Part shown: positions 23,585 to 31,692 of the stretch, piece after piece
Position numbering within the stretch: the first letter of the stretch is position 1
Layout: each line of letters begins with the position of its first letter
DNA from: Bacteroidales bacterium
GTDB taxonomy: Bacteria; Bacteroidota; Bacteroidia; Bacteroidales; UBA12170
DNA length: 46,578 bases
Assembly (NCBI GenBank): GCA_021157585.1
Contig: JAGGWH010000078.1
Coordinates: 1-46,578 of the forward strand
Reading direction: 5' to 3'
The notes under the pieces: generated by a model
Told to the model about the DNA's origin: nothing
Databases searched by the model: none
What the model saw: only the letters and a program-made list of their open reading frames with translations
Program-made: the position numbers and the translations under genes

Positions 23585-24148
23585 TTACTTTTTCACTCGC
23601 TTTGGATTTTTACTGACGAAACTTTTCCAGCCCGTATAGCTGTCACTTTCGATAGAAGGATTTTTTTGTAAGTAATGACAAACGGCAGCCGCTAAACCAT
23701 CGGTAGCATCTAAATATTCTGCTTGTTCTTTTATTTTTAAAAGATTGGTAAGCATTGCCGCAACTTGTTCTTTAGATGCCGTTCCTTTTCCGGTAATAGC
23801 CATCTTGATTTTTCGCGGAGCATATTCAAAAATAGGCACATTGCGATACAATCCTGCCGCCATAGCAACACCCTGAGCTCGCCCTAATTTTAACATCGAC
23901 TGCACGTTCTTACCAAAGAAAGGGGCTTCTAAAGACATTTCGTCGGGTTGATATTCATCAATAAGAGCGAGTGTTCTTTCAAAAATTTTCTTTAATTTCA
24001 TCGGATGATTAGAATAGCCCCCAAGTTTAAGAACACCCATAGTAATCATATCAATTTTATTCCCCTTTTGGTGAATAAGACCATAACCCATTATATTTGT
24101 ACCCGGGTCGATGCCTAAAATTATTCGATCTGTTTTTACAATAGCCAT
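23585..24148 (-). CDS. ruvC: Holliday junction resolvase RuvC
   Basis: Endonuclease that resolves Holliday junctions with RuvAB. From the ATG at 24148 it is 187 aa, beginning MAIVKTDRIILGIDPGT; an 11-codon upstream extension to 24181 is hydrophobic and runs into the divergent gene, so I reject it. The acidic catalytic residues are visible in GIDPGT (D), SLEAPFFGKN (E) and the DATDGLAAAVCH pair (D, D). The KMAITGKGTASKEQVAAM block is also typical. A -7 element TATCTTTG (minus strand, 24165-24158) lies within the first codons of the divergent gene, whose ATG is only 4 bp away. Confidence 0.94.
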   Translation of the reverse strand: MAIVKTDRIILGIDPGTNIMGYGLIHQKGNKIDMITMGVLKLGGYSNHPMKLKKIFERTLALIDEYQPDEMSLEAPFFGKNVQSMLKLGRAQGVAMAAGLYRNVPIFEYAPRKIKMAITGKGTASKEQVAAMLTNLLKIKEQAEYLDATDGLAAAVCHYLQKNPSIESDSYTGWKSFVSKNPKRVKK

Positions 24149-24152
24149 ATAG

Positions 24153-25157
24153 ATGAACGCAAAGATAAAAAAAAGCATCAACCTTCTTTTACGTACAATG
24201 ATTGTACTTGCTACTTATGGCTTTTTATTTTATGAGCTTTTTGTGAAAAATAAATTTAGCGACTTAAATTTAAATATACTTGATACTAATTTATCGATTT
24301 ATATTTTAGGTGTAGTATTTTTCCTTATGCCTTTAAATTGGGGTTTAGAAAGTATTAAATGGCAATTTCTAATCCGAAAAGTAGAAAAAATCAGAGTTCT
24401 TACTGCTTTTAAGGCAGTACTTACCGGATCGGCAATTAGCTTTTTTACTCCAAATAGAATAGGCGATTTTTTTGGTCGAGTATTTATATTGAAAAAAGGC
24501 GATCGTATTGATGGTATTTTTGCAACAATAATTGGTAATATTGGTCAACTCTTCATAACATTAATTTTAGGATCAACAGCTCTACTATTTTTTCTTCCAA
24601 ATATAAATAATGCCTATCTTAATTTTAATAATTTAAGTCTGATATTAATTGCTATTTTGGTGATACTGATTAATTTATCTTTGGTATTGGTGTTTTTGAA
24701 TATTGGGATATTACATACCTTTTTTAGTCATTTCAAATTCCTTGAACGCTGGCGCTTTGTTAGACATCTGAAAATCTTACAAAATTTTGAGACCCACGAA
24801 TTATGGAAAGTTTTAGGCCTGAGCCTTTTACGGTTCTTGGTTTATTCCTTTCAATTTTATCTTGTTTTTTACAGCTTTGGGATTCCCTTGCCTTTTCTTT
24901 CCGGACTTTTAATTATTTTTATTTTATTCTTTACCCTTACTACTGTTCCAACGATAGCAATTGCCGAATTGGGAATTCGTGGTTTGATAAGCTTATTTGT
25001 TTTAAAAACATTTGGTCCTGCTGAATTATCTATAAATATTATAGAAGCTAATGTAATTGCCGCCAGTAGCGCACTTTGGCTTATAAATTTGGCTATTCCC
25101 GCTATTTTCGGAACCTTCTTTGTGTACGAACTAAAATTCTTTAGAAAGAATGATTGA
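24153..25157 (+). CDS. UPF0104/lysylphosphatidylglycerol synthase-like membrane protein (second copy)
   Basis: A 334-aa polytopic inner-membrane protein of the UPF0104/AglD-like family, with about eight hydrophobic segments. The FTPNRIGDFFGRV motif after TM3 and the AIAELGIRGLISLF motif near TM7 are family hallmarks. It overlaps the following GT2 gene by 8 bp, so the two are co-translated and likely act together, for example in moving and extending a lipid-linked sugar; this is inference. It is divergent from ruvC with only 4 bp between start codons. It is distant in sequence from the copy at 2177-3238. Confidence 0.8.
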   Translation: MNAKIKKSINLLLRTMIVLATYGFLFYELFVKNKFSDLNLNILDTNLSIYILGVVFFLMPLNWGLESIKWQFLIRKVEKIRVLTAFKAVLTGSAISFFTPNRIGDFFGRVFILKKGDRIDGIFATIIGNIGQLFITLILGSTALLFFLPNINNAYLNFNNLSLILIAILVILINLSLVLVFLNIGILHTFFSHFKFLERWRFVRHLKILQNFETHELWKVLGLSLLRFLVYSFQFYLVFYSFGIPLPFLSGLLIIFILFFTLTTVPTIAIAELGIRGLISLFVLKTFGPAELSINIIEANVIAASSALWLINLAIPAIFGTFFVYELKFFRKND

Positions 25158-26295
25158 GCAAAGTTTTTTTCTGCTGTTTTCTGTTCTAATAATTTTGGCT
25201 TATGTTGGATTTATCCTATGGTTAGTATTAGTTTTTATACTCAAACAAAAAAAGCAAAAACAGACTGATTATGAGCCGTTTATTAGTTTGGTCATAATAT
25301 TTCGTAACGAAGAAAAAGCGCTTCCTTTATTGCTTCAATCTATACTAAAACAAGATTATCCGAAATCTAAAATGGAAATTATTTTTGTTGATGATTCAAG
25401 CAACGATAATAGCTTAAGTTTAGTCAGAACGTTTCAAAAAAACCAAAGGGAATATCCCGTAAAAATATTTGAATTGGGTAAAGAAAAAAATAATGCTTTT
25501 GGTAAAAAAGAAGCTTTAACTTTAGCTTATTCTAAAGCCGAAGGCGATTATATTTTACTTACCGATGCCGACTGTCAATTCGATACAAAAAATATTAGAA
25601 GTCGTATTCAATCTTTCCAAAATCCAAAAATAAAAATGGTTTCGGCTGCCGTTTTGATAAATAAAGAAAAAACAATTTTTTCTCTATCTCAATCTCTCGA
25701 AAACTTAAGTCTAATTGCAACAACAGCCGCAACTACTGCGGCAACTATTCCAATTTTAAGTAATGGAGCAAATTTAGCTTTCGAGCGAAAGTCTTTTCTG
25801 AAATTATCTGCTGATGCTTTATTAAAAGAAGAAAATTCCGGCGATGACTTATTTCTTCTACATAGTTTTAAAAAACATTTTGGAGCAAAGAGTATTGCTT
25901 TTGAATTTGATAACGATAGCGTTGTTTATACGCAGGCACAGCCTAATATTAAATCGTTTTTCAATCAGCGTAAACGTTGGCTTAGCAAATCAAAATCGTT
26001 TAAAGATTTTTGGCTAATTACGATTTCTCTTTTAGTTTTAATAGTAAATATAAATATCCTAATTGCTGCAATCGCCTGCATTTTTAATGCTAAATATCTA
26101 ATTGTCTTCTTACTTTTGTTTGGTCTTAAATTTTGCGTTGATTTTCTTTTCTTATCTATTGTTGCACAGTGGTATAAACAAAAATATTTACTCTGGATAT
26201 ATCCTTTAGTTCAGCTTTTTTATCCTTTATTTGTTGTTATTAGCAACTTATCTGCGCTATTTTTCTCGTATGAATGGAAGGGAAGAAAATATTAG
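25150..26295 (+). CDS. Membrane-anchored family 2 glycosyltransferase
   Basis: A 381-aa glycosyltransferase. TM1 (about residues 7-30) precedes a GT-A catalytic domain (about 45-275), and two or three hydrophobic segments follow at 290-375. Catalytic features are FVDDSSNDNS, the DxD-type TDADCQF that binds the metal and nucleotide sugar, the acidic pair in NSGDDLFLL, and QRKRW, the Q-x-x-R-W motif of processive or lipid-linked-acceptor GT2 enzymes. The product should be made at the cytoplasmic membrane face. It overlaps the UPF0104 gene by 8 bp. Sugar and acceptor cannot be told from sequence. Confidence 0.88.
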   Translation: MIEQSFFLLFSVLIILAYVGFILWLVLVFILKQKKQKQTDYEPFISLVIIFRNEEKALPLLLQSILKQDYPKSKMEIIFVDDSSNDNSLSLVRTFQKNQREYPVKIFELGKEKNNAFGKKEALTLAYSKAEGDYILLTDADCQFDTKNIRSRIQSFQNPKIKMVSAAVLINKEKTIFSLSQSLENLSLIATTAATTAATIPILSNGANLAFERKSFLKLSADALLKEENSGDDLFLLHSFKKHFGAKSIAFEFDNDSVVYTQAQPNIKSFFNQRKRWLSKSKSFKDFWLITISLLVLIVNINILIAAIACIFNAKYLIVFLLLFGLKFCVDFLFLSIVAQWYKQKYLLWIYPLVQLFYPLFVVISNLSALFFSYEWKGRKY

Positions 26296-26344
26296 TTTTT
26301 TAATCTTATGAAATTATTATAAATAAAAGGTAATCCGATAAATT

Positions 26345-27025
26345 TTACGAAATACTCTTATCGTTTTTTACTTCATCGCTGATACTGATAGATTTAAATA
26401 GTAGTAAAAGAGTGATAATAGCACTTCCTGCAAGAAACATAACCATAAGTTTAAAATCGCGAGTTTCTATAATAAATTGATAACTGCCGTGAAAAAAAGC
26501 AGCACCTATTAAACCGGTAGAAGAATCTACAAATCTATTATGACGTACTTTACCCATACCAACAAAAAAGCCCATAAGTACCGCAAAAATGATGCTTACA
26601 AACACATTAGCAATAAGAATATATGGTGGTATTTCAGGAAAAAGAATCAGACTTAAGATGCTAAGTAAACTTAAACTCCCAAAATTTATCATTAAACTAT
26701 ACAATATGCCATCAGAAGGACCACGGAAATTCGAGGATGGTAATACTAAATACCTAAGGATAATAAATTTCCCAAATTCCTGACCAAAACCAATCCCAAC
26801 AAAGGAGTAAAATAAAATTCGCCTTAAATTACTAAGTGCTGTATACCCTTGAATATACAGGATTAGATAAATTATTGCAGGGATAATAACGCTAAGTATC
26901 CCCCAAAAGTAGCTGCGATAAAAAAGGGCAATATCACCACGTTTAAATCTGTAACGCACATAAAAAAACAAGAGTAAACCCATTAAAGGAGCAAGCAAAA
27001 CGGAAATAATTAAAAGAATATTCAT
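26345..27025 (-). CDS. PrsW-like membrane protein, probably catalytically degenerate
   Basis: A 226-aa protein with about seven hydrophobic segments. Its order of motifs recalls PrsW-type intramembrane proteases (M82): GQEFGKFIILRYLVL stands where PrsW has E-E-x-x-K, GPSDGILYSLMINFG where it has the DG-x-x-YG...GF-x-x-E block, and AAFFHGSYQF where it has the conserved His. Here the first Glu is Gln and the Glu of the second block is missing, so proteolysis is doubtful. PrsW cleaves anti-sigma factors; no anti-sigma gene is adjacent. It is divergent from rsgA and convergent with the glycosyltransferase gene. Confidence 0.6.
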   Translation of the reverse strand: MNILLIISVLLAPLMGLLLFFYVRYRFKRGDIALFYRSYFWGILSVIIPAIIYLILYIQGYTALSNLRRILFYSFVGIGFGQEFGKFIILRYLVLPSSNFRGPSDGILYSLMINFGSLSLLSILSLILFPEIPPYILIANVFVSIIFAVLMGFFVGMGKVRHNRFVDSSTGLIGAAFFHGSYQFIIETRDFKLMVMFLAGSAIITLLLLFKSISISDEVKNDKSIS

Positions 27026-27106
27026 AATGAGGATAATTTCTAAAGCGAATATACATATAGTTTGTAAATTTACCGCTGAATATATAGTATATTAATTTAC
27101 AATAGT

Positions 27107-28036
27107 TTGGAAGGAATAGTAATAAAATCGACAGGTAGCTGGTATCTTGTAAAAACAATAGAAGGAAATATCTTTAAATGTAAAATAAAAGGACGTTTCA
27201 AAACTCAAGGTATTAAAAGCACTAATCCTATTGCTGCCGGCGATAAGGTATCGTTTATTGTACAAAAGGAAGAGGGGGTTGGCTTTATCAATAAAATTCA
27301 TACTCGACAAAACTATATTGTTAGAAAAGCGACAAAGTTAAGCAGTCGTAGTCATATTATTGCAGCTAATATAGATTATGCCATTTTGGTTATTTCTTTA
27401 GCCTTCCCAAGAACTTCAACGGGTTTTATCGATCGGTTTTTACTTACCGCAGAAGCTTATCATATTCCTGCTGTTTTAGTATTTAATAAAATTGATTTAC
27501 ACGATAAAAAGCTAAATGAACAACTGGAAAAGTGGATGAGTTTATATCGAAAGATTGGTTATCAATGTTTTGCTTTATCAGCTAAAAATAAAGAAGGAAT
27601 AGAACCCTTGAAAAAACTTATTAAAAATAAAACCAGTTTATTTAGCGGACATAGCGGAGTGGGGAAATCGGCTTTAGTAAATACTATTCAACCCGGCTTG
27701 CAATTAAAAACATCCAAAGTATCCGAATCTAATGAAAAAGGAACGCATACTACTACTTTTGCCGAAATGCACCCATTAGATTTTGGTGGATATATTATTG
27801 ATACTCCCGGTATTAGAGGATTTGGATTGGTGGATTTTATTCCCGAAGAAGTACCAAACTATTTTCCGGAATTTCGGCAATTTTCTTCAAGTTGTAAATT
27901 TAGTAATTGTACACATACCCATGAACCCGAATGTGCCGTAATAAAGGCTGTTAACAATGGTGAAATTGCCGAATCGAGATATAATAACTATCTTGCCATC
28001 ATTAAGGATGATTATTTTTCCGAAAAACCATATTAA
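27107..28036 (+). CDS. rsgA: Ribosome small-subunit-dependent GTPase RsgA
   Basis: Circularly permuted GTPase that checks late 30S subunit assembly. The 309-aa protein has an N-terminal OB fold (EGIVIKSTGSWYLV), then the permuted motifs in order: G4 FNKIDLH, G1 GHSGVGKSAL, the G2-region KGTHTTTF, and G3 DTPGIRGFG. The C-terminal zinc site is C-x4-C-x-H-x5-C (CKFSNCTHTHEPEC). Translation starts at TTG (27107): no in-frame ATG occurs before the OB fold, and the first residues match the family. It is followed after 1 bp by the CBS-domain gene. Confidence 0.94.
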   Translation: MEGIVIKSTGSWYLVKTIEGNIFKCKIKGRFKTQGIKSTNPIAAGDKVSFIVQKEEGVGFINKIHTRQNYIVRKATKLSSRSHIIAANIDYAILVISLAFPRTSTGFIDRFLLTAEAYHIPAVLVFNKIDLHDKKLNEQLEKWMSLYRKIGYQCFALSAKNKEGIEPLKKLIKNKTSLFSGHSGVGKSALVNTIQPGLQLKTSKVSESNEKGTHTTTFAEMHPLDFGGYIIDTPGIRGFGLVDFIPEEVPNYFPEFRQFSSSCKFSNCTHTHEPECAVIKAVNNGEIAESRYNNYLAIIKDDYFSEKPY

Positions 28037-28037
28037 A

Positions 28038-28700
28038 ATGCTCGCGATAGAATTGATAAGTGAATATATTGTACCATTAAAGACTTCTGATACCGCATTA
28101 ACGGCATTAAGTTTAATGGAAGAATTTAAAGTTAAGAATCTGCCCATTGTAAACGATAAATTGTTTTTAGGACTTATTTCCGAAAATGATATTTATGCTT
28201 ATAATCAATTTGAAGAGGCTGTGGGAGCACATCCAATTGCCAAATCTCAGATTGCAATTACAAAAAACAAACATATATATGATGTATTAACTGCTTTTCA
28301 ACAAAATAATTTAAGTTTATTGCCCGTTATTGATGGAGAAAACCAATATTTAGGATCTATACATTCATGGACTTTAGTAAGTCGATTAGCAGAAATTACC
28401 GGAGTTGTTAACCCGGGAGGAATTATTGTTTTAGAAATGAATATTCATGATTATTCCTTATCACAAATTGCACAAATTATAGAATCAAATAATTCAAAAC
28501 TTATTAATTTATATTCTCGCACCTACCACGATTCCACAAAAATGGAAGTAACATTAAAACTAAATACCATGGACATTGAAGCGATATTACAAACCTTTGA
28601 TAGATATGACTATAAAGTAAGAGCGTTTTATTCACATGAAAATCTTAATGCCAAATTGCAAGATAATTACGATGCCCTAATGAACTATTTGAACATATAA
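28038..28700 (+). CDS. CBS-domain protein
   Basis: A 220-aa cytosolic protein. Two CBS motifs occupy about residues 1-125 (ISEYIVPLKTSDTALTALSLM and the second repeat from about 75, KNKHIYDVLTAFQQNNLSLLPVID), which usually bind adenine nucleotides. An ACT-like or divergent half follows (GGIIVLEMNIHDYSLSQIAQIIE...TMDIEAILQTF), so it may sense an amino acid or nucleotide. I start at the ATG at 28038, 1 bp after the rsgA stop; a longer open frame overlaps rsgA and adds unrelated residues. It is joined to the BamA-like gene with a 1-bp gap. Confidence 0.85.
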   Translation: MLAIELISEYIVPLKTSDTALTALSLMEEFKVKNLPIVNDKLFLGLISENDIYAYNQFEEAVGAHPIAKSQIAITKNKHIYDVLTAFQQNNLSLLPVIDGENQYLGSIHSWTLVSRLAEITGVVNPGGIIVLEMNIHDYSLSQIAQIIESNNSKLINLYSRTYHDSTKMEVTLKLNTMDIEAILQTFDRYDYKVRAFYSHENLNAKLQDNYDALMNYLNI

Positions 28701-28701
28701 G

Positions 28702-30120
28702 ATGAAGCGTTTTATTGTCCTTTTATTTCTACTCTTTAGTATAACTTTTCTTTTTGCTCAAAAAACGAAACCCTCTTGTGCCGATTCTGCAAAAATGGTT
28801 TACGTTAACAAGATTTATCTTAGTGGAAATAAAATTACACGCGATAAAATTATTTATAGAGAGTTAACTATTCATGCGGGCGATAGCTTATGTTATAAGG
28901 CTTTTAAAGAAGCCTTAAAAAAAAGTAAAGAAAACTTAAATAACAGCTCTTTATTTAATTTTGTAGAAATTCGTGATGTCCAAGTTGTTTCTAATGGAAA
29001 AATACATGCTAATGTACATATAGATTTAAATGAGCGTTGGTATATTTGGCCTATGCCTGTCGTGGAATTAGCCGAAAGAAATCCAAACGCCTGGTGGGAA
29101 ACAAAAGATTTATCTAAAATTAATTATGGTTTATTTTTTACTTGGGAGAATTTCCGGGGTCGGAGAGAGGCTTTGAAACTTATTCTTCAGGGTGGATATG
29201 ATGAACAGTTTGGTTTTCATTATGATATTCCGTTTATAAATAAACCGCAGACTTTTGGTATTATTTTAGGTGCCGGTCTTAAGCGAAATCATGAAGTTAC
29301 CTACCAAACCATTAACAATAAACCCGTTCGCTATCGTGGTGAAGATTATCTTAAAGAAGAGTATTATGCTTATGCTGCTATAAATATTCGTAAAAATATT
29401 CATACGTCGCATTATTGTGCATTAGAATATAATAATCATCAATATAACGATAAGGTGTTTCAGTTAAATCCCGATTTTGATCCGGATCAAAATAATGATT
29501 TCGAATATTTCTCATTAACGTATTTTTATAAAAATGATCATCGCGATAGCCGTACTTACCCATTAAAAGGTTATTATTTAGATGCTATTTTGGTAAAACG
29601 GGGGTTGGGTATTTCCCAAAAATCAAATATTGACTTATTATCGCTTACCTCTAATTTACGTAAGTATTGGAATTTAGGTCATCAATTGTATTTTGCCGGT
29701 GGTTTTACCGGTCGTATTGCTAATACCGGACGTAATCCTTATTTTTTAAATACCGGCTTAGGATATGGAAGAGACTTTGTGCGAGGCTATGAATATTATG
29801 TAGTTGATGGTCAGAATTTTGGACTTATAAAAACTGATTTAAAATATGCCTTATTTCAAAATCAACTAACTAACCTACCTATTCTTCCAAGTAAATTTAA
29901 TAAAATTCACTGGTCGATTTATTTAAGTCTTTTTACCGATTTGGCTTATTCCACAACCGAACTTCCTCAACTTTCAAATACTCTGCAAAATGAAGTGTTA
30001 TTGGGTTATGGTGCGGGATTAAATTTTGTTTCGTATTATGATATTGTGATTCGTTTTGAATACTCATTTAATAAACTAAACGAAAGAGGCTTTTTTATCA
30101 GTTTTATGGCATCAATATAA
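28702..30120 (+). CDS. BamA/TamA-like outer-membrane protein (Omp85 family)
   Basis: A 472-aa exported protein with a Sec signal peptide (cleavage near FAQ, residue 20). One POTRA-like domain spans about residues 33-112 (VNKIYLSGNKITRDKIIYREL). A surface-antigen beta-barrel fills the rest, with alternating aromatic strands and the GLGYGRDFVRGYEYYVVDG loop that corresponds to the Omp85 VRGF/Y lid motif. It is much shorter than BamA (five POTRAs), so it is a single-POTRA Omp85 relative of unknown cargo. It follows the CBS-domain gene by 1 bp in a three-gene run with rsgA. Confidence 0.85.
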   Translation: MKRFIVLLFLLFSITFLFAQKTKPSCADSAKMVYVNKIYLSGNKITRDKIIYRELTIHAGDSLCYKAFKEALKKSKENLNNSSLFNFVEIRDVQVVSNGKIHANVHIDLNERWYIWPMPVVELAERNPNAWWETKDLSKINYGLFFTWENFRGRREALKLILQGGYDEQFGFHYDIPFINKPQTFGIILGAGLKRNHEVTYQTINNKPVRYRGEDYLKEEYYAYAAINIRKNIHTSHYCALEYNNHQYNDKVFQLNPDFDPDQNNDFEYFSLTYFYKNDHRDSRTYPLKGYYLDAILVKRGLGISQKSNIDLLSLTSNLRKYWNLGHQLYFAGGFTGRIANTGRNPYFLNTGLGYGRDFVRGYEYYVVDGQNFGLIKTDLKYALFQNQLTNLPILPSKFNKIHWSIYLSLFTDLAYSTTELPQLSNTLQNEVLLGYGAGLNFVSYYDIVIRFEYSFNKLNERGFFISFMASI

Positions 30121-30217
30121 AATCAAATACAGTCTACTAAAACAACAACCAACACTTTAATTTTCTTTTCAAGTATTATCCCTTTTTGCTTTCATTAAGA
30201 CATTTCTTATTGCAAAC

Positions 30218-30330
30218 ACATTATAATGTTTCATAAAATGCATTTGTATTTATCTTAAAATCAAATAATTATATTGTTATAAAAATAATATTTAATAATT
30301 ATTGTCAGGTTTTTAAAAAGTAGCGACAAT
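30218..30330. promoter_or_regulatory. Dyad symmetries upstream of hvfA (candidate regulatory sites)
   Basis: A perfect 12-bp palindrome, ACATTATAATGT, lies at 30218-30229. A second dyad, ATTGTC (30301-30306) with GACAAT (30325-30330), encloses a TTTTTAAAAA palindrome (30310-30319) 33 bp before the hvfA ATG. Copper or ECF-sigma control is known for related clusters elsewhere, but no recognised box is seen and no standard -33/-7 pair is clear here. Confidence 0.35.
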
Positions 30331-30362
30331 TCCTGCAAACAAATCAAACAAAAATTACAATC

Positions 30363-30761
30363 ATGAAAAATACAAAAAAGAACATTTTTAGAGGCGCATT
30401 AGTAGCCGGAGCAATTGTAGCAGGATCAGCATTTAGTGTTAATGCATCAAATGTACTTTCTTTTGATGAATTAGGAAGCGGTTCTGAGATTCGTGCCAAG
30501 CTTTTAAATACTACTGATTTTGCATTCAATACTTTTGAAGCCAAGTGTGGTGAAGGAAAATGTGGCGAGGAAAGTAAAACGAAAGAGGCTACAAAAGCAA
30601 AAACCACTAAAGCTGAGTCAAAAGCAAAAGAAGCTAAATGTGGTGAAGCTGACAAAACAAAAAAAGATCCAAAAGCAAAAACTACTAAAGCCAAAACAGA
30701 AGCAGAGTCCAAGTCTAAAGAAGCTAAGTGTGGTGAAGGAAAATGTGGCGAGAAAAAATAA
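30363..30761 (+). CDS. hvfA: HvfA/bufferin-type RiPP precursor with five Cys in KCGE motifs
   Basis: A 132-aa exported, low-complexity precursor. A signal peptide (residues 1 to about 28) ends in SVNAS. The segment FDELGSGSEIRAKLL (34-48) looks like the recognition part. A Lys/Glu/Ala-rich core follows with cysteines C62, C67, C93, C123 and C128 in KCGEGKCGE, KCGEA and KCGEGKCGE contexts. In characterised relatives (Haemophilus HvfA, Caulobacter bufferins) such Cys are converted by a DUF692 enzyme into copper-binding heterocycles. The enzyme and partner genes follow directly. The first and last Cys blocks are a 33-bp direct repeat with one mismatch (30537-30569 and 30720-30752), suggesting growth by duplication. 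Identity of the modification is inferred. Confidence 0.85.
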   Translation: MKNTKKNIFRGALVAGAIVAGSAFSVNASNVLSFDELGSGSEIRAKLLNTTDFAFNTFEAKCGEGKCGEESKTKEATKAKTTKAESKAKEAKCGEADKTKKDPKAKTTKAKTEAESKSKEAKCGEGKCGEKK

Positions 30762-30791
30762 GTATCAAATTATTTATACTCTAACATTTTA

Positions 30792-30840
30792 AGCGCAGTC
30801 GAAAAATCTTTATAAAATACATAGATTTTTCGGCTACGCT
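30792..30840 (+). repeat. REP-like hairpin between hvfA and hvfB
   Basis: Two 18-nt arms (30792-30809 and 30823-30840) pair with one mismatch and one G-U around a 13-nt loop. The outer GCG-AGTCGAAA type sequence resembles dispersed palindromes I recall from Bacteroidota genomes (TTTCGACTGCGCT-like). It has no T tail. It ends 21 bases before the hvfB ATG, so it may stabilise hvfA mRNA or lower hvfB expression. Confidence 0.65.
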
Positions 30841-30861
30841 CAATATGAAAAACAACAACAA

Positions 30862-31692
30862 ATGGTAGGAATAGGATTTAGAAAAGATTTTTCGGAGGAG
30901 TTCTTAGAAGGAACCTTATTGAAGCCCGATTTTATTGAAGTCGCTCCCGAAAACTGGATGGGCATTGGCGGTTACTGGAAAAAGATTTTCAAGGAACTTA
31001 CAGAAAAACATCCGCTTTTCTTGCATGGATTATCGCTTTCTATTGGTAGTCCCGATGAGTTGGATTACTCTTTTTTAAAATCAGTAAAAGAATTTATACA
31101 AGAGTATAAACCCTTGGTTTATTCAGAGCATTTAAGCTTTTCTAAATGCGATAATGCCCACCTCTACGATTTACTTCCCATTCCTTTTACCGGAGATGCA
31201 GTAAAACATGTGGCTAATAGAATACGTCAAGTACAGGATTATTTGGGGCAAAAAATTGCTATCGAAAATGTAAGTTATTATACGTCTGTTGCCGCTGAAA
31301 TGAGCGAAATAGAATTTATCAATGCCGTTTTAGCTGAAGCGGATTGTGATTTGCTTCTTGATGTAAACAATGTATATGTAAATAGTTTTAATCATCAATA
31401 CAATCCTAATGAATTTATAAAACAGCTTCCGCTGGAAAGGGTAAAATACATCCATATGGCGGGACATACAAAAGTATCCGATGATCTTATTATTGATACT
31501 CATGGCGAAGCTATTATCGATACTGTTTATGATTTATTCGACTTTACCTTAAAACAAATTCAACGTGATGTCCCGGTTCTTTTAGAAAGAGATTTTAATA
31601 TTCCCGAGTTGCCGGAATTACAAGAAGAAATTATGCGATTGAAAGCCATAATAGCAAACGCAACTAAAATACCGACTTATGCAACTGCTTAA
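30862..31692 (+). CDS. hvfB: DUF692 multinuclear iron oxidative enzyme (MNIO), HvfB/BufB-like
   Basis: A 276-aa cytosolic TIM-barrel enzyme of the MNIO family (MbnB, TglH, HvfB, BufB), which uses two or three non-haem irons and oxygen to oxidise peptide cysteines. Likely metal ligands follow the family order: FLHGLS (H), VYSEHLS (E, H), AIENVSYY (E), LLLDVNNVYVN (D), YIHMAGH (H), IDTHGE (D, H) and VLLERDFNIP (E). Its substrate should be the upstream Cys-rich precursor. The hvfC start lies 14 bp before the hvfB stop, so enzyme and partner are translationally coupled. Confidence 0.92.
   Translation: MVGIGFRKDFSEEFLEGTLLKPDFIEVAPENWMGIGGYWKKIFKELTEKHPLFLHGLSLSIGSPDELDYSFLKSVKEFIQEYKPLVYSEHLSFSKCDNAHLYDLLPIPFTGDAVKHVANRIRQVQDYLGQKIAIENVSYYTSVAAEMSEIEFINAVLAEADCDLLLDVNNVYVNSFNHQYNPNEFIKQLPLERVKYIHMAGHTKVSDDLIIDTHGEAIIDTVYDLFDFTLKQIQRDVPVLLERDFNIPELPELQEEIMRLKAIIANATKIPTYATA

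Noticed and set aside
24149-24181. Longer start for ruvC
   Set aside because: The added hydrophobic residues come from the divergent gene's start region; RuvC begins just before GIDPGT.
27957-28037. Longer start for the CBS-domain protein
   Set aside because: It overlaps rsgA in another frame; the ATG 1 bp after the rsgA stop is better placed.
30344-30792. Minus-strand 122-codon and plus-strand 90-codon ORFs over hvfA
   Set aside because: Shadows of the repetitive hvfA sequence; only the hvfA frame has a signal peptide and KCGE motifs.
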